A DNA stretch of 64,000 nt from Diacronema lutheri (GCA_019448385.1 JAGTXO010000001.1:2108001-2172000); one strand, 5' to 3'; numbered from the stretch's first letter, positions 19,801-31,893 are shown. Made by a program: numbers and translations. The notes: generated by a model from the letters alone, not told the origin.

Positions 19801-22800
19801 TGGCGGCTCGGGCACGTGCAACGCGCCGCGGCCGTCGGTGTCGCGCTCGCGCTCGCCCGACTTGGCTGCGGCGCGCGCGCCGCGCCGGCAGATGGCGCTC
19901 GCGCATTTGCGCTCGCGCAGGCTGCCGAGACGATGCGCGCGCTCAGCCAGTTTGGCGAGGGCGCGCGTCGCGAGCAGCTGCACGAGCAGCTGGCGCCGGG
20001 CGAGCGCGCGAGCGCGCATGCCTTTCCGCTCGGTGCGCTGTCAGCGGCGGGGCTGCGCGCGCTCGGCGCCACCGTTCGCTCTGCGCTCAGCGCAGCCGTG
20101 ACGGCCGCGCGCGCGCGCTCGGTGGACGACGGACCAGAGCACGCGGCGGCGGGCGGCTGCGCGGCAGCCGAGCTCGCGGCGCTGTGCGCGGCCGTTGCCG
20201 CGCCGCTCTGGTCGTCGACGTGCGCGGCCGACCACCAGCTCGCCACCGAGTGCGCCGCTGAGCTGAGCAAGCTGCACGGCGCGCTCCTCGCGAGCTCGCA
20301 CGCGTGCGCTACCGTCGTCGGCGAGCGCTTCGTGAGCGCCTTTGCGCACGCGCTTGGACGCGCGCCCGCAGCGGCGGTGGGCGCTCCATGCGGTCGCGAC
20401 AGCGGCCACTCGGCGTGGGGCGAGCGCGGCGCTGTTGCAGCGGCCGACGCGAGCGCGCTTGCGAGCCGCGCCGACGACGTGCGGCGCGCGCACGAGCTCA
20501 ACGCGTCCGCCGATGCCGACGGCGACGGCTGCGCGCCCGAGCGCGACGCGTCCGGCCGCCGGCTGCGTGTGCGCACGCCTTCCATCCCGCTCGGCATGAC
20601 GCTCAGCACGACGCGCGGGCCTGCCGAGCAGCTTGCCGCACGCCGCAGCCGGCAGAGCGCAAAAAGCGCAAAGAGCGAGACCCCACTCACCGCCGGCCAG
20701 CCAGCGCTGCGAGCAGGGCGCGCGCCGAGCGCGTTTGCGCCGCCCATCGTTCTTGGCGCGGACGATGCGGCGCCGGGCAGCGCGCCGCGCGGATCGCCGG
20801 GCGCGCGCTCCGGGCGCGCAGACTCCGGGCGTGCGGACTCCGGGCGTGCGGTCGAGGCGGAGGCGTCGGTCGAGGCGGAGTCAGAGGCCGAGTCCGCGGC
20901 GGACGGGGAGGCGGATGCGTGGGTCGAGGCGGAGGCGGCGCGCGCGAGCGGCGCGGATGCGCGCGTGCACGCGACCGTCCGTTCTCCGCACGCTGCGCAC
21001 GTCGCAGCCGACGCAGTGTCCGCAGCCGCGGATCGCGCGCTCGTCGCTCTCGTCGGCACCCACGCGCGGCAAGCACTGCGCGCGCTGCGAGCCGCCGTGG
21101 CAGCGCACAATTCGGCCGCCCGCGTCGAGTGCGCGGCGGATGCGGACGCGGGCGAGCGCGAGCCGGCGCTGCGCGAGCTGGGCGCGCTGCGCGCGCGCGC
21201 GCTCTCGATCGAGGCGCACGTCGAGGCGATTCTCCTCGTCGTCAGCGCGGCGCTCGCCGCGGACGCGCGCGCGTCAGGCCCGTCCGAGAGCGCGAGCGCC
21301 GAGCGGCCGTCCGTTCTCGCCGTTGCGCTGCGCGCGATGGCGCGCCGGTGGGTCTCGTTCGCGTGGCGCGCGGTGGGCGTGCTGGCGAGCGCGCGCGGGT
21401 GCGCGCTCGCCACTCGCCTGCTCGAGACGGCGTTGCCCCTCTGTGCACCAGAGCCGCAGATGAGCGCGCCGCTCGGGCGCCTCGACGGCGCGGCGACGCG
21501 CGGCGTGGCGACGCGCGGGCCCCTCGGCCTTCCGCCGCCGCGCTCGGCGCCCGCGCTCCTCGAGGCGATTGGCGCCCTCGCGCTTTCGGCGCACGTGCCA
21601 CAGGCGGCGGCGCATGGCGCAGGCGCGGCTGCGCGCGCTCCGCACGCGCTCGCCGCCGAGCTGACGGCCATCGCGCGCGCACTTGCGACCGCGCGCGCGA
21701 CCGGCGCGGGCGGCGGTGGCGCAACGCCGCGTGCCGACGCTGGAGCGCACAACACATCCACGCGCAGCTGGCGGCTTTGCTGCAGCTGGGCGGAAGCGCT
21801 CTACGAGACATCGACGCAGGCGCTCGTGGCGGGCGCGCGCGCGTGGGCGAGCACCGCTGGCGCGCCAGGTGGCGGCGCCGTCGAAGCGCGCGACGGCGAC
21901 GACGGCGACGACGGCGAGCGCGCCTTCCACGGCGCACTTGGTGCGCTCTGGCTCTACGGCGGCGACCTGCCCGCGCGCTGGCCGCTCGCCGCGCCGGCGC
22001 GCGTGGGCAAAGCTGGTGACGAGGCGCGTGCGCGCGTGACGGCGCCACCGCCGCCGCCGCCGCTCTCGACGCCGCTCGCGCGAGCACTCGCTGAGCTCGC
22101 GGACGCGCCGGGGCTCGTCGACGGCCGCTGCCCGCTGCCGTTCGTCCGCCCGCCGGGCGGGACGCGCGCGCAGTCGGCCGCGAGCGCGGCTTCGAGCGCA
22201 CACGCGCTGCCCGCCTGCGCGCCGCTGGACGGCGGTGGCGCGATGGCGGTGCGCTGCGCGGTGCTCAAGGCGCTCTCGCGCGCGCTGGAAGGTAGCACCG
22301 CCATCGTGGGGAGCAGCGGACACACCGCCTGCGCGGGCGCGAGCGCGGCAGTGGCCGCGGGCGCGGACGGCGTGCGCGCGGCCGTGGCGGCTGCGCTGCG
22401 CGACCGGCCGAGGTTGCGCGCGACGCTGCTCTCGCGCGCCGCCTCTCCGCTCCTGCAACCCCTCTCGACCAGCGCACTCGAGGTGCAGCTGCTCGAAGCG
22501 CTCGAGCGCGCGCGCGTCCACGCGGCGCTGCGCGAGCTGCTCGTGCAACGCAATCCGCACGATGGCGGCGCGGAGGCGTCCGACGCGGACGGCGACGACG
22601 GTAGCGACGGCGAGGCGCCGCTGGCTCGCGCGCACTTTGCGCGCGCAGCCGTGCGCACCGCGCTCGCGGCGTGCGGCGGCGACGCGTCCGCCGCGTGCGA
22701 ATGGCTGTGGCGGCAGCGCGCGCGCGCGGCGGCAGCGGCGGCTGCGCTCGGCGACGGTGTTGCCGCCGGGCACTCGATCCAGACCGTCGCGTCGGTGCTC

Positions 22801-25800
22801 CCCTCCTTCCCGCCTGGTGCGCTCGCCGAGGCTGCGGCGGAGCATGATGGGAACGCCGACCGCGCGGCGGACACCCTCCTTGACCGCGCGGCGGCCGCGA
22901 CCGAAGCGGCGCGTGGCGCCGCGGGCGTGAGCGCCGAAGGAAGCCTGCGCTGCTTCGAGGCGGCGATGGCGGGCGACCTTGTCGCCGTGCGCGCGTCGCC
23001 CGCCGCTTTACGCCCGCACGCCGCGCACGTGCTCGCGCGGAGCGGCGGGCTCGCGCGCGTGCGCTTCGCCGGCCGGCCAAGCTCGTGGGACACGTGGGTG
23101 GCCGTTGCATCGCTCGAGCCCTTCGCCCTCTACGGCGCGGCGCAGCGCGCGCTCGAGCCCGCGGCGGAGGCGCGGCCGGCGGGTGGAGCGCGCGCGCTCG
23201 CGTCGGAGGAGTCGCCGTGCGCGGTATGCACCGTCTGTGGACAGGTGCTGTGGAGGCCGGTCGTGACGCTCACGCGCGCGTGCGGCGCGTGCGGGCTGCC
23301 GCAGACCGTCATCGGCATGGCAACGCTCAGCGCGGCGATCGCCGCGGCGACGGCAGTGCACATCGCGCTGCCCGGCCGCGGCAGCGTGCGCCGCGCGGGC
23401 ACGGGCGCGTCAACGCCTTCGGCGCTGCCATGCCGACCGGCCGTGCCGCACGATGGCGCAGACGGCGACGGCGGACGGACGCTCCACGCACCCGGCGCCG
23501 TCAGCAGCGACGCAGCGTCGCGGAGTAGCGGCGAGGGCGAGCGCGGCAGCGCCATCGGCGCGTCGGAGGCCGACGGGGCGCGCTCGTCCGAGGCCACGCT
23601 CGAGTCGCAGGTGGCCGACGCAGAGGCGGAGTTATGGGTGCGCGCGCCGCACGAGCTGAGCGTCGCATCGCTCGCGCAGCTCTGTACGATTGGGCGCGAT
23701 GCGGACTGCGCCTTCGTCGGCTGGGTGCAGCCGGAGCTGCTCGTGCTCCCGTCCGGGCTGCCCGGCGCGCCGCCGCGTGGCGGTGGCTCGATCCATGACG
23801 CGTCGGCGCGCGTGGGCGCGCCGGACGGCGCGGGTGCGCTGGCCGGCGGAGGCGCGCCGGCCAGCCGGTCGCGCGAGCGCGGATACAGCTCGGAAAGCGT
23901 AACGTCGGCCGAACTGGGCAGCGCGGCGGATGAGCAGCGGAGAGAAATGGCGGCTATCGGCGCGTCCGCCGCGCCGCGCACCGGCGCCGGCGCCGCGGGC
24001 GGGAGGCGCGCGCGCGTACCGTCGGACGAGGCGCGCGAGGCGAAGTGCGCCGCGTGCGATCTGCGAGCGCCGTGGGCTCCGTGGCGCGGCCAGGCTTTAC
24101 ACTTTGACGCGCCGACGCCGCCCAGTCGCGCATCCGCCGGAGAGGACGGCGGCGCCATCGCTGAGCTGGGCGCTACCGCTGGCGCCGTTTTGCGCTGCGT
24201 CAGCGCCGGCGCGGCGAGCGCACCTGCCACCAATGACGCGGACACGGCGAGCAGGGCGGTGGCGCGCGACGACGCGCCGGCCGCGCTCGCCGTCCTGCTG
24301 GCGCCTACGCATGCGCTCGTCGAGCTGCGGCTGCTCGGCGACATCGAGGGCGGCGTGGCGGCAGCGGCCGCCATGGCGGTCACAGCGGCTGCGGCTGCGC
24401 GCGCAGGTCAGCCCGACGAGGCGTGCTCATTGTTCCTCGACCGGCTCGCGCGTGCGTTCATTCGGCGCGCGGCGCTCACGCTCGCGCTCGAGCCGACGCA
24501 CGTGCCCTTCCAGATCGCAGCGGCCGAGCCCGCCGAGCAGCCGTGGCTCGAGCCCTGCCTTGTTGTGCAGCCACACGCGGCTGGGCGCCAGGGCGATCGC
24601 GCGCCGACGGACGGCGCGCGCTCGCCGCGCGCGCGCCGCAGCCCGGCGCCGAGCCCGGCGCGCGCACCGCAGCCGCCGCGCTCTCCGCTCGCACCGCTCA
24701 CGCCCGTCTCGGCCGCGGCGAGCGCTGCCACGTCGGCGGGGGCGTGGGACGCGCCGCGCGCGCTCGAGCCACTCGCCCTGCCACCCGAGGCGTCGCTCGC
24801 GCCGCACGCCCTGCCACCCGAGGCATCGCTCGCGCCGCACGCCCTGCCACCCGAGGCGTCGCTCGCGCCACTCGCCCTGCCACCCGAGGCGTCGCTCGCG
24901 CCACTCGCCCTGCCACCCGAGGCGTCGCTCGCGCCGCACGCCCGCGCAGGCCCTGCGCGCGAGCACGACGCGTCAACCCGCGACGCGACGGGCGCGGCTC
25001 ACTTTTCGAGCCGCGAGGCCTTGTCTGTTGAGCCGCACGCCGTGCTGCACCTCCTCAAGCTCGTCGGCGCGCAGGCGTGCGCGCGGGCGCCCGATGCGCC
25101 CGCCTTGCCCGCCGGCGCGGATGAAGCGTGCGAGGATCTCAGCGGGCTGCTCCGCCGTGCCGTCCGCTCGTACGCGCTCCGGCCCCTGCTCGTCGCGGAG
25201 CTCGCGCGACACCTTTCGCGCGCGCTCGAGGCGGGCGGCATGCTCGAGTCGGCGCACACGCTCGAGCGCGCGACACCGCCGCTCACCGACGCATCCCGCG
25301 CGTCCACGCTGGCCTTGCTGCGCGCGGGCGGTCCGCCCATCCCGGCTGCAGCAGCAGCGCGCCACGCCGAGGTTGCGCGCGGCGCGGAGGCGCGTGCGCC
25401 GGCGATGAGCGCAGCATCGTCAAGCGACGGCGGCGATGGGGGCGCGCGCGCGCCGCACCGGCTGTCGGCCGCCGGCGCGTCCGGCGCGGTCGACGTGCGC
25501 GGCGCGGCGGCCGTGCACGTCCAATTCGACGCTCGGACGGAGCTGCCGCGCGGGCACACGCTGCTCATCGCCGCGCGCACGGCGGACGGCGGGCGCACCG
25601 GCGCGTACCCGCTGTGCGAGTGCCGCGGCGGGCTGGGCGGCGCGTTCTGGAAGGATGCGTCCGTGCCGCTCCCGCCTGGCACCATCGCCGTCTGCGCCGA
25701 GCTGATGCCCTCGCCGCCGGACGTGGACGCGAGCGGCGCAGGCGCGGCAGGCGGCACGTTTTCGGCAGCGCCGCCGGCGGCTGCCTCGTGGGGCTTTCGC

Positions 25801-26699
25801 GTAGGCATCTCGCCGATCGCATGGTCGCCCGCGTCCGAGCACGAGGCAGTTGAGCTGCCTTTTGCGCATGGCTGGCTCCTCCTGCGCGCGCTGCTCGACG
25901 GCGCGCCCGACGCGCTCGTCGACGGCGCGGTCGTGCGCGCTCTGATTGCCTTCGCCGCGCGCGGCCGCGCGGCCGCGCACCGCACGGCGGCGGCCGCCGC
26001 GCTGCTGCGCGTGCTCACGCTCACGCGCCCTCCGAGCGCGCGCGCGCGACTCGCGCGGATGGGCGCCGAGCTCGGCACCGAGCTGGTCGACGAGCTCTTG
26101 CCACGCGTGAATGCGATGCGTGTCGCGCACGCGCGCGCGGCGGCCGAGGCGGCGGCGAGGGGTGCAGGCATGTCCGCCGCCGAGCTCGCGACGCGCGCGG
26201 GCGCGCAGCGGGTGCGGCAGCGCGCGCGTGCGGCCGCGCGCAGCTCGCCGCTCCCGCACGCGCACCAGCTCATGCTCGACTGCGCGTTGCAAGCCGCGGT
26301 GCTCTGGCCCGCCGCGCGCGCGCGCGTGCAGCGCGCGACGTGGGCGCGCTCGGCCGCCATCGTCGATCGCTTTTCAAAAGCGCTGCTCGGCTCGGAAGGC
26401 GAGGACGGCGGCGTCGCTGACGGCGCGCAGCCGCACGAGGGCCTGCGCTTCTCGCTGCTGCGCGAGCGCGCGCTCAACCGCACGCCGCGCGTGCGGCTGC
26501 GCGGCCTTGCGCGCGGCGGCGCAAACGGCGCAGTCGAGTCGCAGGACGGGAGCGAGCGAGGCAGGCAGGGCGGCGCTGGACCGCGCGCGCACGAGAATGA
26601 GGGCGGAAGCGACGCGATCGTCGAGTCGGAGTTTGGCGCGTGCGCCGCAGCGCGCCGCTCGCGCGGCGACAGCGGCGGCGGCAGCGACGATCGCAGGGG

Positions 26700-26731
<32 letters not shown>

Positions 26732-28656
26732 AAACTGACGCGCCGACACCAAGCTCCTGCTCCGCGAGCGACTCGGACGGCGCGAGCGGCGCCGAAGACG
26801 ACGCCGACGCCGGCGGCGCGCGCGGCCGCGCGCTCGCGCACTGGGCGAGCGGCTGGTGGGCGGGTTGGAACGCAGAAGAAGATGATCAATTGATCGCCTT
26901 TGCAACGGAGGTGCTGCTGCCCGAGGCGGGGATCACTACCTCCGGCCAAGTGTCGCGCTGGTGGCGCGCCGCCGCGGCTGCGCCCGTGCGTGCGCCCGAG
27001 GAGCGCGACGGCGCGCGCGGCTGCTACGCGCGCTTGCGCGAGCGCACCGCCGACGACCTGCGCGCGCGGCTGCGCCTCCTCGGCGATTTCAATCGGCACT
27101 TTGCGCGCGCGCTCGCGCTCACGCACACCGGCCTGGGCGACGCGCAGCCGCCCTTCTCGCTCGGCGCGCGCCTGTCGCGCCTGCGCTCGCGCATCCTCCC
27201 GTCCACCAAGGCGGCCGCGTGGGCGGCAGCGCTCAGCGCGACGGGCTGCACGCTCGAGATCGTCCCCACACTCCTCAATCGCGCGCGCGCCGTGCGGGCG
27301 CGCGCGTCGCGCTCGGCGACGCGGCGTGGCGCGAGCTCTCTGCTCGCGCAGCTCAGCGTGCAGCTCGCGCCGGCGCGCGTCGACGCTCGCCGGCTGTGCC
27401 GTGCCGACCGTGCGTTCAAGGTCAAGCTCGTCGGCGAGGCTTCCGACGACGTGGGCGGGCCGTATCGCGAGGTCGTGAGTGGTGTGTGCGCCGAGTTGAT
27501 GGAGGCGGCGGCCGCGCCGCGCGCGAGCGACGAGGAGGAGGACGCGGACGGCGGCGCCGACGGCGCGGACGGCCGTGCATCCGCGCCCGCCACGTCGGCC
27601 GCGTGCGTCAGCCCATTCGTGCGCTCGCCAAACGGCGCGGCGGGCGTGGGCGACCTGCGCGAGGTGGTCACGCCCGTCTCGGCGCCAAGCGCGGACGAGC
27701 AGGCGCGGCTGCGCACGCTCGGCCTGCTGATCGGCGCCGCGTTGCGCCAGCCGCAGACGTCGCTCGAGCTCAACATTGCGCCCGCCTTCTGGCGAACGCT
27801 GTGCGCACAGGCGCTCGATGGCGGCGTGGGCGCCGGCGCCGGCGCGGCCGGCGCCGAGCGCGCGCTTGCTGAGGTGGACGCAATGGCGGCGCAGTCGCTC
27901 GCGCGGCTGCGGCGCATCGAGGAAGACGGCGTCGACGCCGAGGCGTTCGAGGCGCTCTTCCCGCTCGAGCACACGGCGTGCCTCTCCGACGGACGGCGGG
28001 TGCCGCTCATCCCGGCGGGCGAGCACGTGCCCGTCACCTTTGACGCGCGCGGCCGCTTTGCGGACCTCGTGCTGCGCGCGCGGCTGCTGGAGGGTGTGCC
28101 CGCGGCCGCGGCTGTGCGCGCCGGCCTCGCGGCGAGCGTGCCCGCGCGCCTGCTCGCGCTGTACGGCTGGCGCGAGCTCGAGACGAACGCATGCGGTTGC
28201 ACGAGCGTTGATATAGGCGCACTGCGTGCGCACACCAAGTACGGCGTGACCGCGCACGAGAACATGCCGCACGTGCGCTACATGTGGCGCGCGCTCGAGG
28301 AATTCTCGCAGGCGGAGCGTGAGGCCTTTGTCCGCTTCGTGTGGGGGCGTTCGCGGCTGCCGCTCGAGTGGGGCCTCATGCGCTTCACGGTGCACACCAA
28401 GCTCGTCTCGTCGCGCAGGGCGGCCGGCACTGCCGACGCGTACCTGCCCGTCTCGCACACGTGCTTCTTCTCGATCGAGCTGCCCGCCTACTCGCACTAC
28501 GAGGTGTGCCGCGACAAGCTGCTCTTCGCCGTCACGCACTGCACGTCGATCGACGCGGACACGACGGCCGAGAGCCGGCGGAACCGGAACCTCGCGTGGT
28601 CCGACGGGGACGACGACGACGGCGACGACGACAGCACGGCCGAGCCGGCCCCTTGA
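13867..28656 (+). CDS. Giant WW/UBA/HECT-domain E3 ubiquitin ligase
   Basis: One uninterrupted 14.8-kb frame encoding 4,929 residues. Residues 53-83 are a WW domain (LPDGWEQRLDRPTQRVFFID, then TTQWLDPR) for Pro-rich ligands. UBA-like helices lie near 2921-2950 (ALAACGGDASAACEWLWRQR) and 2969-3010. A four-Cys zinc-ribbon-like segment starts near 3118 (CAVCTVCG, then CGACG). A beta-rich domain around 3875-3995 (AVHVQFDARTEL, WGFRVGISPI) resembles the VQFDPR-type domain of some giant ubiquitin ligases. The HECT domain fills about 4515-4920, with FKVKLVGEASDDVGGPYREV, LGLLIGAALRQPQTSLEL and the catalytic SHTCFFSIELP (Cys4866), which accepts ubiquitin from an E2 and passes it to substrates. The architecture recalls HERC/HECTD4-type ligases; exact orthology is unclear. 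Long Ala/Arg-rich linkers and two minisatellites lie between the domains. Confidence 0.92.
16999..17484 (+). repeat. In-frame 54-bp minisatellite, 9 copies
   Basis: Nine consecutive 54-bp units encode APASDAASRTMALSSAPA inside the HECT ligase; a tenth, diverged partial copy follows. Copies are nearly identical (one has GATGCGG for GACGCGG). A 34-base stretch within each unit is the exact reverse complement of coding sequence at 17561-17594 of the same gene. Confidence 0.97.
24775..24939 (+). repeat. In-frame 33-bp repeat, 5 copies
   Basis: Five 33-bp units encode ALPPEASLAPH or ALPPEASLAPL in a disordered linker of the HECT ligase. Copies differ by a few bases and alternate CAC and CTC at the last codon. 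Confidence 0.95.
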
Positions 28657-29339
28657 AGCCTGCTATATACGGCGCGGTCCGGGCTGGTCCGGCCAGTGTA
28701 AGGCTGAGAGTACGACCCGGGTCGTACAATCAATGGTTAAAAGCCAGCCAATGAGCGCTCGAGGGGTCGGGGCGAGGCTTATGACGAGCCTAGGACCGAG
28801 ACACCCTCCTGACCGGCCGATTTGGAGTAGAATTCGGGGTCGAGCGGGCGCGGCGGACGGAGGGCCCGAGCCGGGCCGACGGAGGGTCCGACCCCGGAAT
28901 GCGGGCGACCGGAAGGGCTTGGGTGATTTACGCCTAGTAGAATAGAATGGCGGATTCCGGGGGGGCTCGCAACTGGCATCGCGCAAGCTGAGGCCCCCTG
29001 ACTGACCGGACCGCGCCGAGTGCGCGTGCACCCCGTGGAGGGCGCGGCCAGTCGGACACTCTTCGCGACTGAGCTCGCCGCGGCATACCGTGCGCTGCGC
29101 CGGCGCGCTACTTGCCGTTGGCCGAGCTGCGGGTGTTGCGCACCGCCGTGTTGCGCAGCCAGCGGCTGGATGCGCCGGTGGCCGGAACCTTGGCGCGCTT
29201 TGGCTAAGCGACCTCGGCCTGCACAGACTCGAACGCGTGCGTAAACTCGAGGCGTTGCAGGTGGCGAGCACGTGAGTTCGCGTAGGAGGTCTTGTACTCG
29301 GTGGCCTGACTGTCGACCGACGAGAGCTTGGGCGAGTTC
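28657..29339. other. Intergenic region with 18-bp perfect palindrome
   Basis: After the HECT stop there is no supported gene. At 28710-28727 lies the perfect palindrome GTACGACCCGGGTCGTAC, shortly after TATATA (about 28664). It could be a dimeric factor site or a hairpin in the 3' untranslated region. The DNA from about 28740 on reads partly open on the minus strand with low-complexity content and is probably decayed. Confidence 0.5.
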
Positions 29340-29381
29340 GGCGGCACGTTGGCTCACTTGGGCTCGGTGCGCGGCTCTGCC

Positions 29382-29414
<33 letters not shown>

Positions 29415-30352
29415 CTTCGGACTCGCTGCCCGGCTCTGCCTGTGCGGGCGCGATGCACTCGGACTCGATGCCCGGCTCTGCCTTCGTGGGCGCGGTCGCG
29501 GGCACGGGCGCGCCCTCGACCCCGTCGCGGTTGAAGACATCGAACTCGACGCACACGCCGTGGTCCTTGAAGTCGGTGGCCTCGCTGTCGTTCGCGTAAG
29601 CCTCGGGCGAACTCGCAACGAGCGACGACATCTCGGCGTGGAGCCAGCACATCTCATGCTGCACCGCGTGTTCAGGTTCTCGAGCGCTCCGTTGAAAGAG
29701 TCACTCTCACCGAGGCGCTCGCTGCACCACACCAGATAGCCATCGAGCTTGTGAGCGTGCTCGTGCGCCCGTGCGAGGTCCTTGGAGAGCGCGTCGGCGC
29801 GCGCGCACATGCCGTCGCATGACTTGGCCGGTGTCATGCTGTGCTTCCAAGGCCTGGTGCTCGGCGTTGAGCGTGTCGTGATCCTCGCGAACGAGCTGCA
29901 ACCAGCTGCAGCAGCCGCGCGACGCCGCTGTCGCCGACGATGCGCTGGAGCATGTGGCCCATGAGGTGTGCGCGGCACGTGGCGAGCGCCACATTTTTGC
30001 GCAGCAGCGCGAGGATCCGGGCGCCGCGGACGAGCCGGCCCATGCACTTGAGCGCGTAGATTCGGCCGCACATGCACGCGCCGACGACCGAGTCGGCGGG
30101 CCCGCCGTCGAGCCAAAAGTTGGCCTCGGCCGCATCGCGGCGGCGGGCGACGCGCTGAAGGATGCGCACGCGGTAGTGCCGGTCGACGAGCAGCTCGTCG
30201 CCGAAGATCTCGTCGGGCAGCAGCTCGGAGACGTTCTGGGGGTACATGCTGTGCGAGCGTGCACGCGACGAGATCTCGTCGGGCGTGCCGTCCGTTCGTT
30301 CAGAGCAGAGCGCGTCGGACCGGCAGACAGACGATGCAGCGCGCGAAGGCAC
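29340..30352 (-). pseudogene. Decayed protein-coding remnant, family unknown
   Basis: Minus-strand pieces look like genuine protein but fall in different frames. Examples are NVSELLPDEIFGDELLVDRH with ACMCGRIYALKCMGRLVRGA, a coiled-coil stretch KDLARAHEHAHKLDGYLVWC, and an acidic Glu/Pro/Ala-rich tail (TKAEPGIESECIAPAQAEPG). No single frame spans them, so the gene appears broken. I do not recognise the family. An old accessory gene next to the repeat cluster on its right is the simplest reading; an unannotated multi-exon gene is the alternative. Confidence 0.4.
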
Positions 30353-30537
30353 CTGCGGCGCGCGGCGTGGCCTCGCGTGCCGTCACGAAGCCGCCTGCGC
30401 GCACTGCGGAGGCGGCGAGCGCGACGAGGGCGGGCGCGGACGAGGTGCTGAGCGGCGTCACGTACGCGCCCTCGCTCGCCGAGCTCGACGCCGCGGCGCT
30501 GACGATGCGCGCGGCGTACCACACCGACCGCCCCTGA
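30334..30537 (+). CDS. Possible 67-residue protein, weak support
   Basis: A small frame from an ATG, ending with a protein-like stretch, VTYAPSLAELDAAALTMRAA. Third positions are G/C-rich as in real genes here. It overlaps the minus-strand remnant at its left end, has no recognised family, and may be a fragment of a larger lost gene. Confidence 0.2.
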   Translation: MQRAKAPAARGVASRAVTKPPARTAEAASATRAGADEVLSGVTYAPSLAELDAAALTMRAAYHTDRP

Positions 30538-30665
30538 GACGATGCGCGGCGCCCGCGGAGGACTGGTCCGTTGGCGCGCAAACCGTGGGCGAAAGGGCGC
30601 GAAGCCAACGGCCGTCCGCGCACGTTCAAACGCGCGCATACGGGTGGCATCCTCCCACCTTCGGC

Positions 30666-30978
30666 GCCGCTTTCTAAAAGGGTGTAGGGTGTAGGGTGTA
30701 GGATGCAAAACAAGCCCTCCCCACATTTGGGCCCGACGTCATTCCTTCTTCGAAGCCGTGACGTTACTCACATACGAGTACCTTTACTTAGTGTAGGATG
30801 TATCTATTCTCTAGGTATTTGCATAGTGTAGGGTGTAGGATACGTACGGTTATGAAAGTCCCATAGGGGGGAGAAGGAATGACGCTGTGACGAAAGAAGG
30901 AATGACGTCGGGCCCAAATGTGGGGAGGGCTTGTTTTGCATCCTACACCCTACACCCTACACCCTTTTAGAAAGCGGC
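30666..30978 (+). mobile_element. MITE copy A, 313 bp, 85-bp terminal inverted repeats
   Basis: The first 85 bases (30666-30750) are the exact reverse complement of the last 85. They begin GCCGCTTTCTAAAAGG, run through three GGTGTA-type units and end ...GACGTCATTCCTTCTT. The centre is about 143 bp, A/T-richer than the genome, with no coding capacity. Size, long terminal repeats and lack of genes fit a non-autonomous DNA transposon (MITE). The superfamily cannot be assigned because no clean target duplication is visible. Confidence 0.85.
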
Positions 30979-31217
30979 GGCGCCTCGGAGCATGGCGGCT
31001 CGACAGCATGGCGCCTCGACAGCATGGCGTCGTCCAGCGTGGCGTCCAGGATGGCGACTGCGCCCGGGCCGTGACGCCGCGACGTCGTTCGGCTGCGTCA
31101 CGGAGGAGCGCCATCCGTGCGCCACGGAGGAGCGGCAGGACCACGACGCGGCGTGACGCTGGACGACGCCATGCTGTATAGGCGCCATGCTGTCGAGCCG
31201 CCATGCTCTGAGGCGCC
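30979..31217. repeat. Inverted-repeat spacer between the two MITE copies
   Basis: The outer ~65 bp on each side are inverted copies of one another at roughly 95% identity. They are built from short units around GCATGGCGNCTCGACA. The middle ~110 bp carries weaker inverted similarity (GACGCCGCGACGTC against GACGCGGCGTGACG). No gene is seen. Confidence 0.8.
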
Positions 31218-31529
31218 GCCGCTTTTCAAAAGGGTGTAGGGTGTAGGGTGTAGGATGCAAAACAAGCCCTCCCCACATCTGGGCCCGACGTCATTCCTTC
31301 TTTCGTCACAGCGTCATTCCTTCACTCCCTGTAGGACTTTCGTAACCGTACGTATCCTACACCCTACACTATGCAAATACTTAGAGAATAGATACATCCT
31401 ACACTAAGTAAAAGTACTCGTATGTGAGTAACGTCACGGCTTCGAAGAAGGAATGACGTCGGGCCCAAATGTGGGGAGGGCTTGTTTTGCATCCTACACC
31501 CTACACCCTACACCCTTTTAGAAAGCGGC
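31218..31529 (-). mobile_element. MITE copy B, 312 bp, inverted relative to copy A
   Basis: Has the same terminal repeats as copy A. The asymmetric centre (CGAAGCCGTGACGTTACTCA and onward) appears on the opposite strand, so B is an inverted copy. The centres differ at a handful of positions, roughly 95% identity by eye. Confidence 0.85.
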
Positions 31530-31629
31530 GGCGCCTCAGAGCATGGCGCCCGCCCGCTCGAGCCGGACCTCCGCGCAGCCGGACTCGCCCCGCCCCGGGC
31601 TGCTCTGGCTGGGCGACGTCGTGCGCGCC

Positions 31630-31893
31630 TCAGAACGCCGCGCTCGCCACGCGCACGTAGCCCTCGTCCGGGTCCGGCTCGGGCGCCGCGTCGCGCACCG
31701 AGCGCGACGCGGCCTCGACGCCCGGCGTTTCGGCACGCGAGGCGACGGATGCCTCGTCCGGCCGGCCCCACGGCAGCTGCAGCTCGAGCTGGCGCTGGAT
31801 GATGCGCGGCGTCGCCACGCGCCCGTGCTGCACCTCGCGACGTCGCGCGCGCACGTAGAGCACGATCGCCACCGAGCCGCTGAGGCCCATCAT
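31630..31893 (-). CDS. C-terminal part of a possible single-pass membrane protein
   Basis: The minus-strand frame is open from 32100 to 31630 but contains no ATG before 31893. It reads a clear transmembrane helix (VLLGAMMGLSGSVAIVLYV), then basic RARRR, then a polar tail ending DEGYVRVASAAF. The stop-transfer pattern suggests a type I membrane protein with a short cytosolic tail. Upstream residues (SVRAQADNETT) could belong to a preceding exon or to a gene cut by the neighbouring insertion. The frame backs directly onto the start of the helicase fusion at 32106. Confidence 0.35.
   Translation of the reverse strand: MMGLSGSVAIVLYVRARRREVQHGRVATPRIIQRQLELQLPWGRPDEASVASRAETPGVEAASRSVRDAAPEPDPDEGYVRVASAAF

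Larger units (their letters stand above)
30666..31529. repeat. 864-bp nested palindrome
   Basis: MITE A, spacer arm, spacer centre, inverted spacer arm and MITE B together form an imperfect palindrome with arms of about 370 bp. The spacer arms are inverted along with the MITEs, so one inverted duplication explains the layout better than two independent insertions. Confidence 0.8.
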
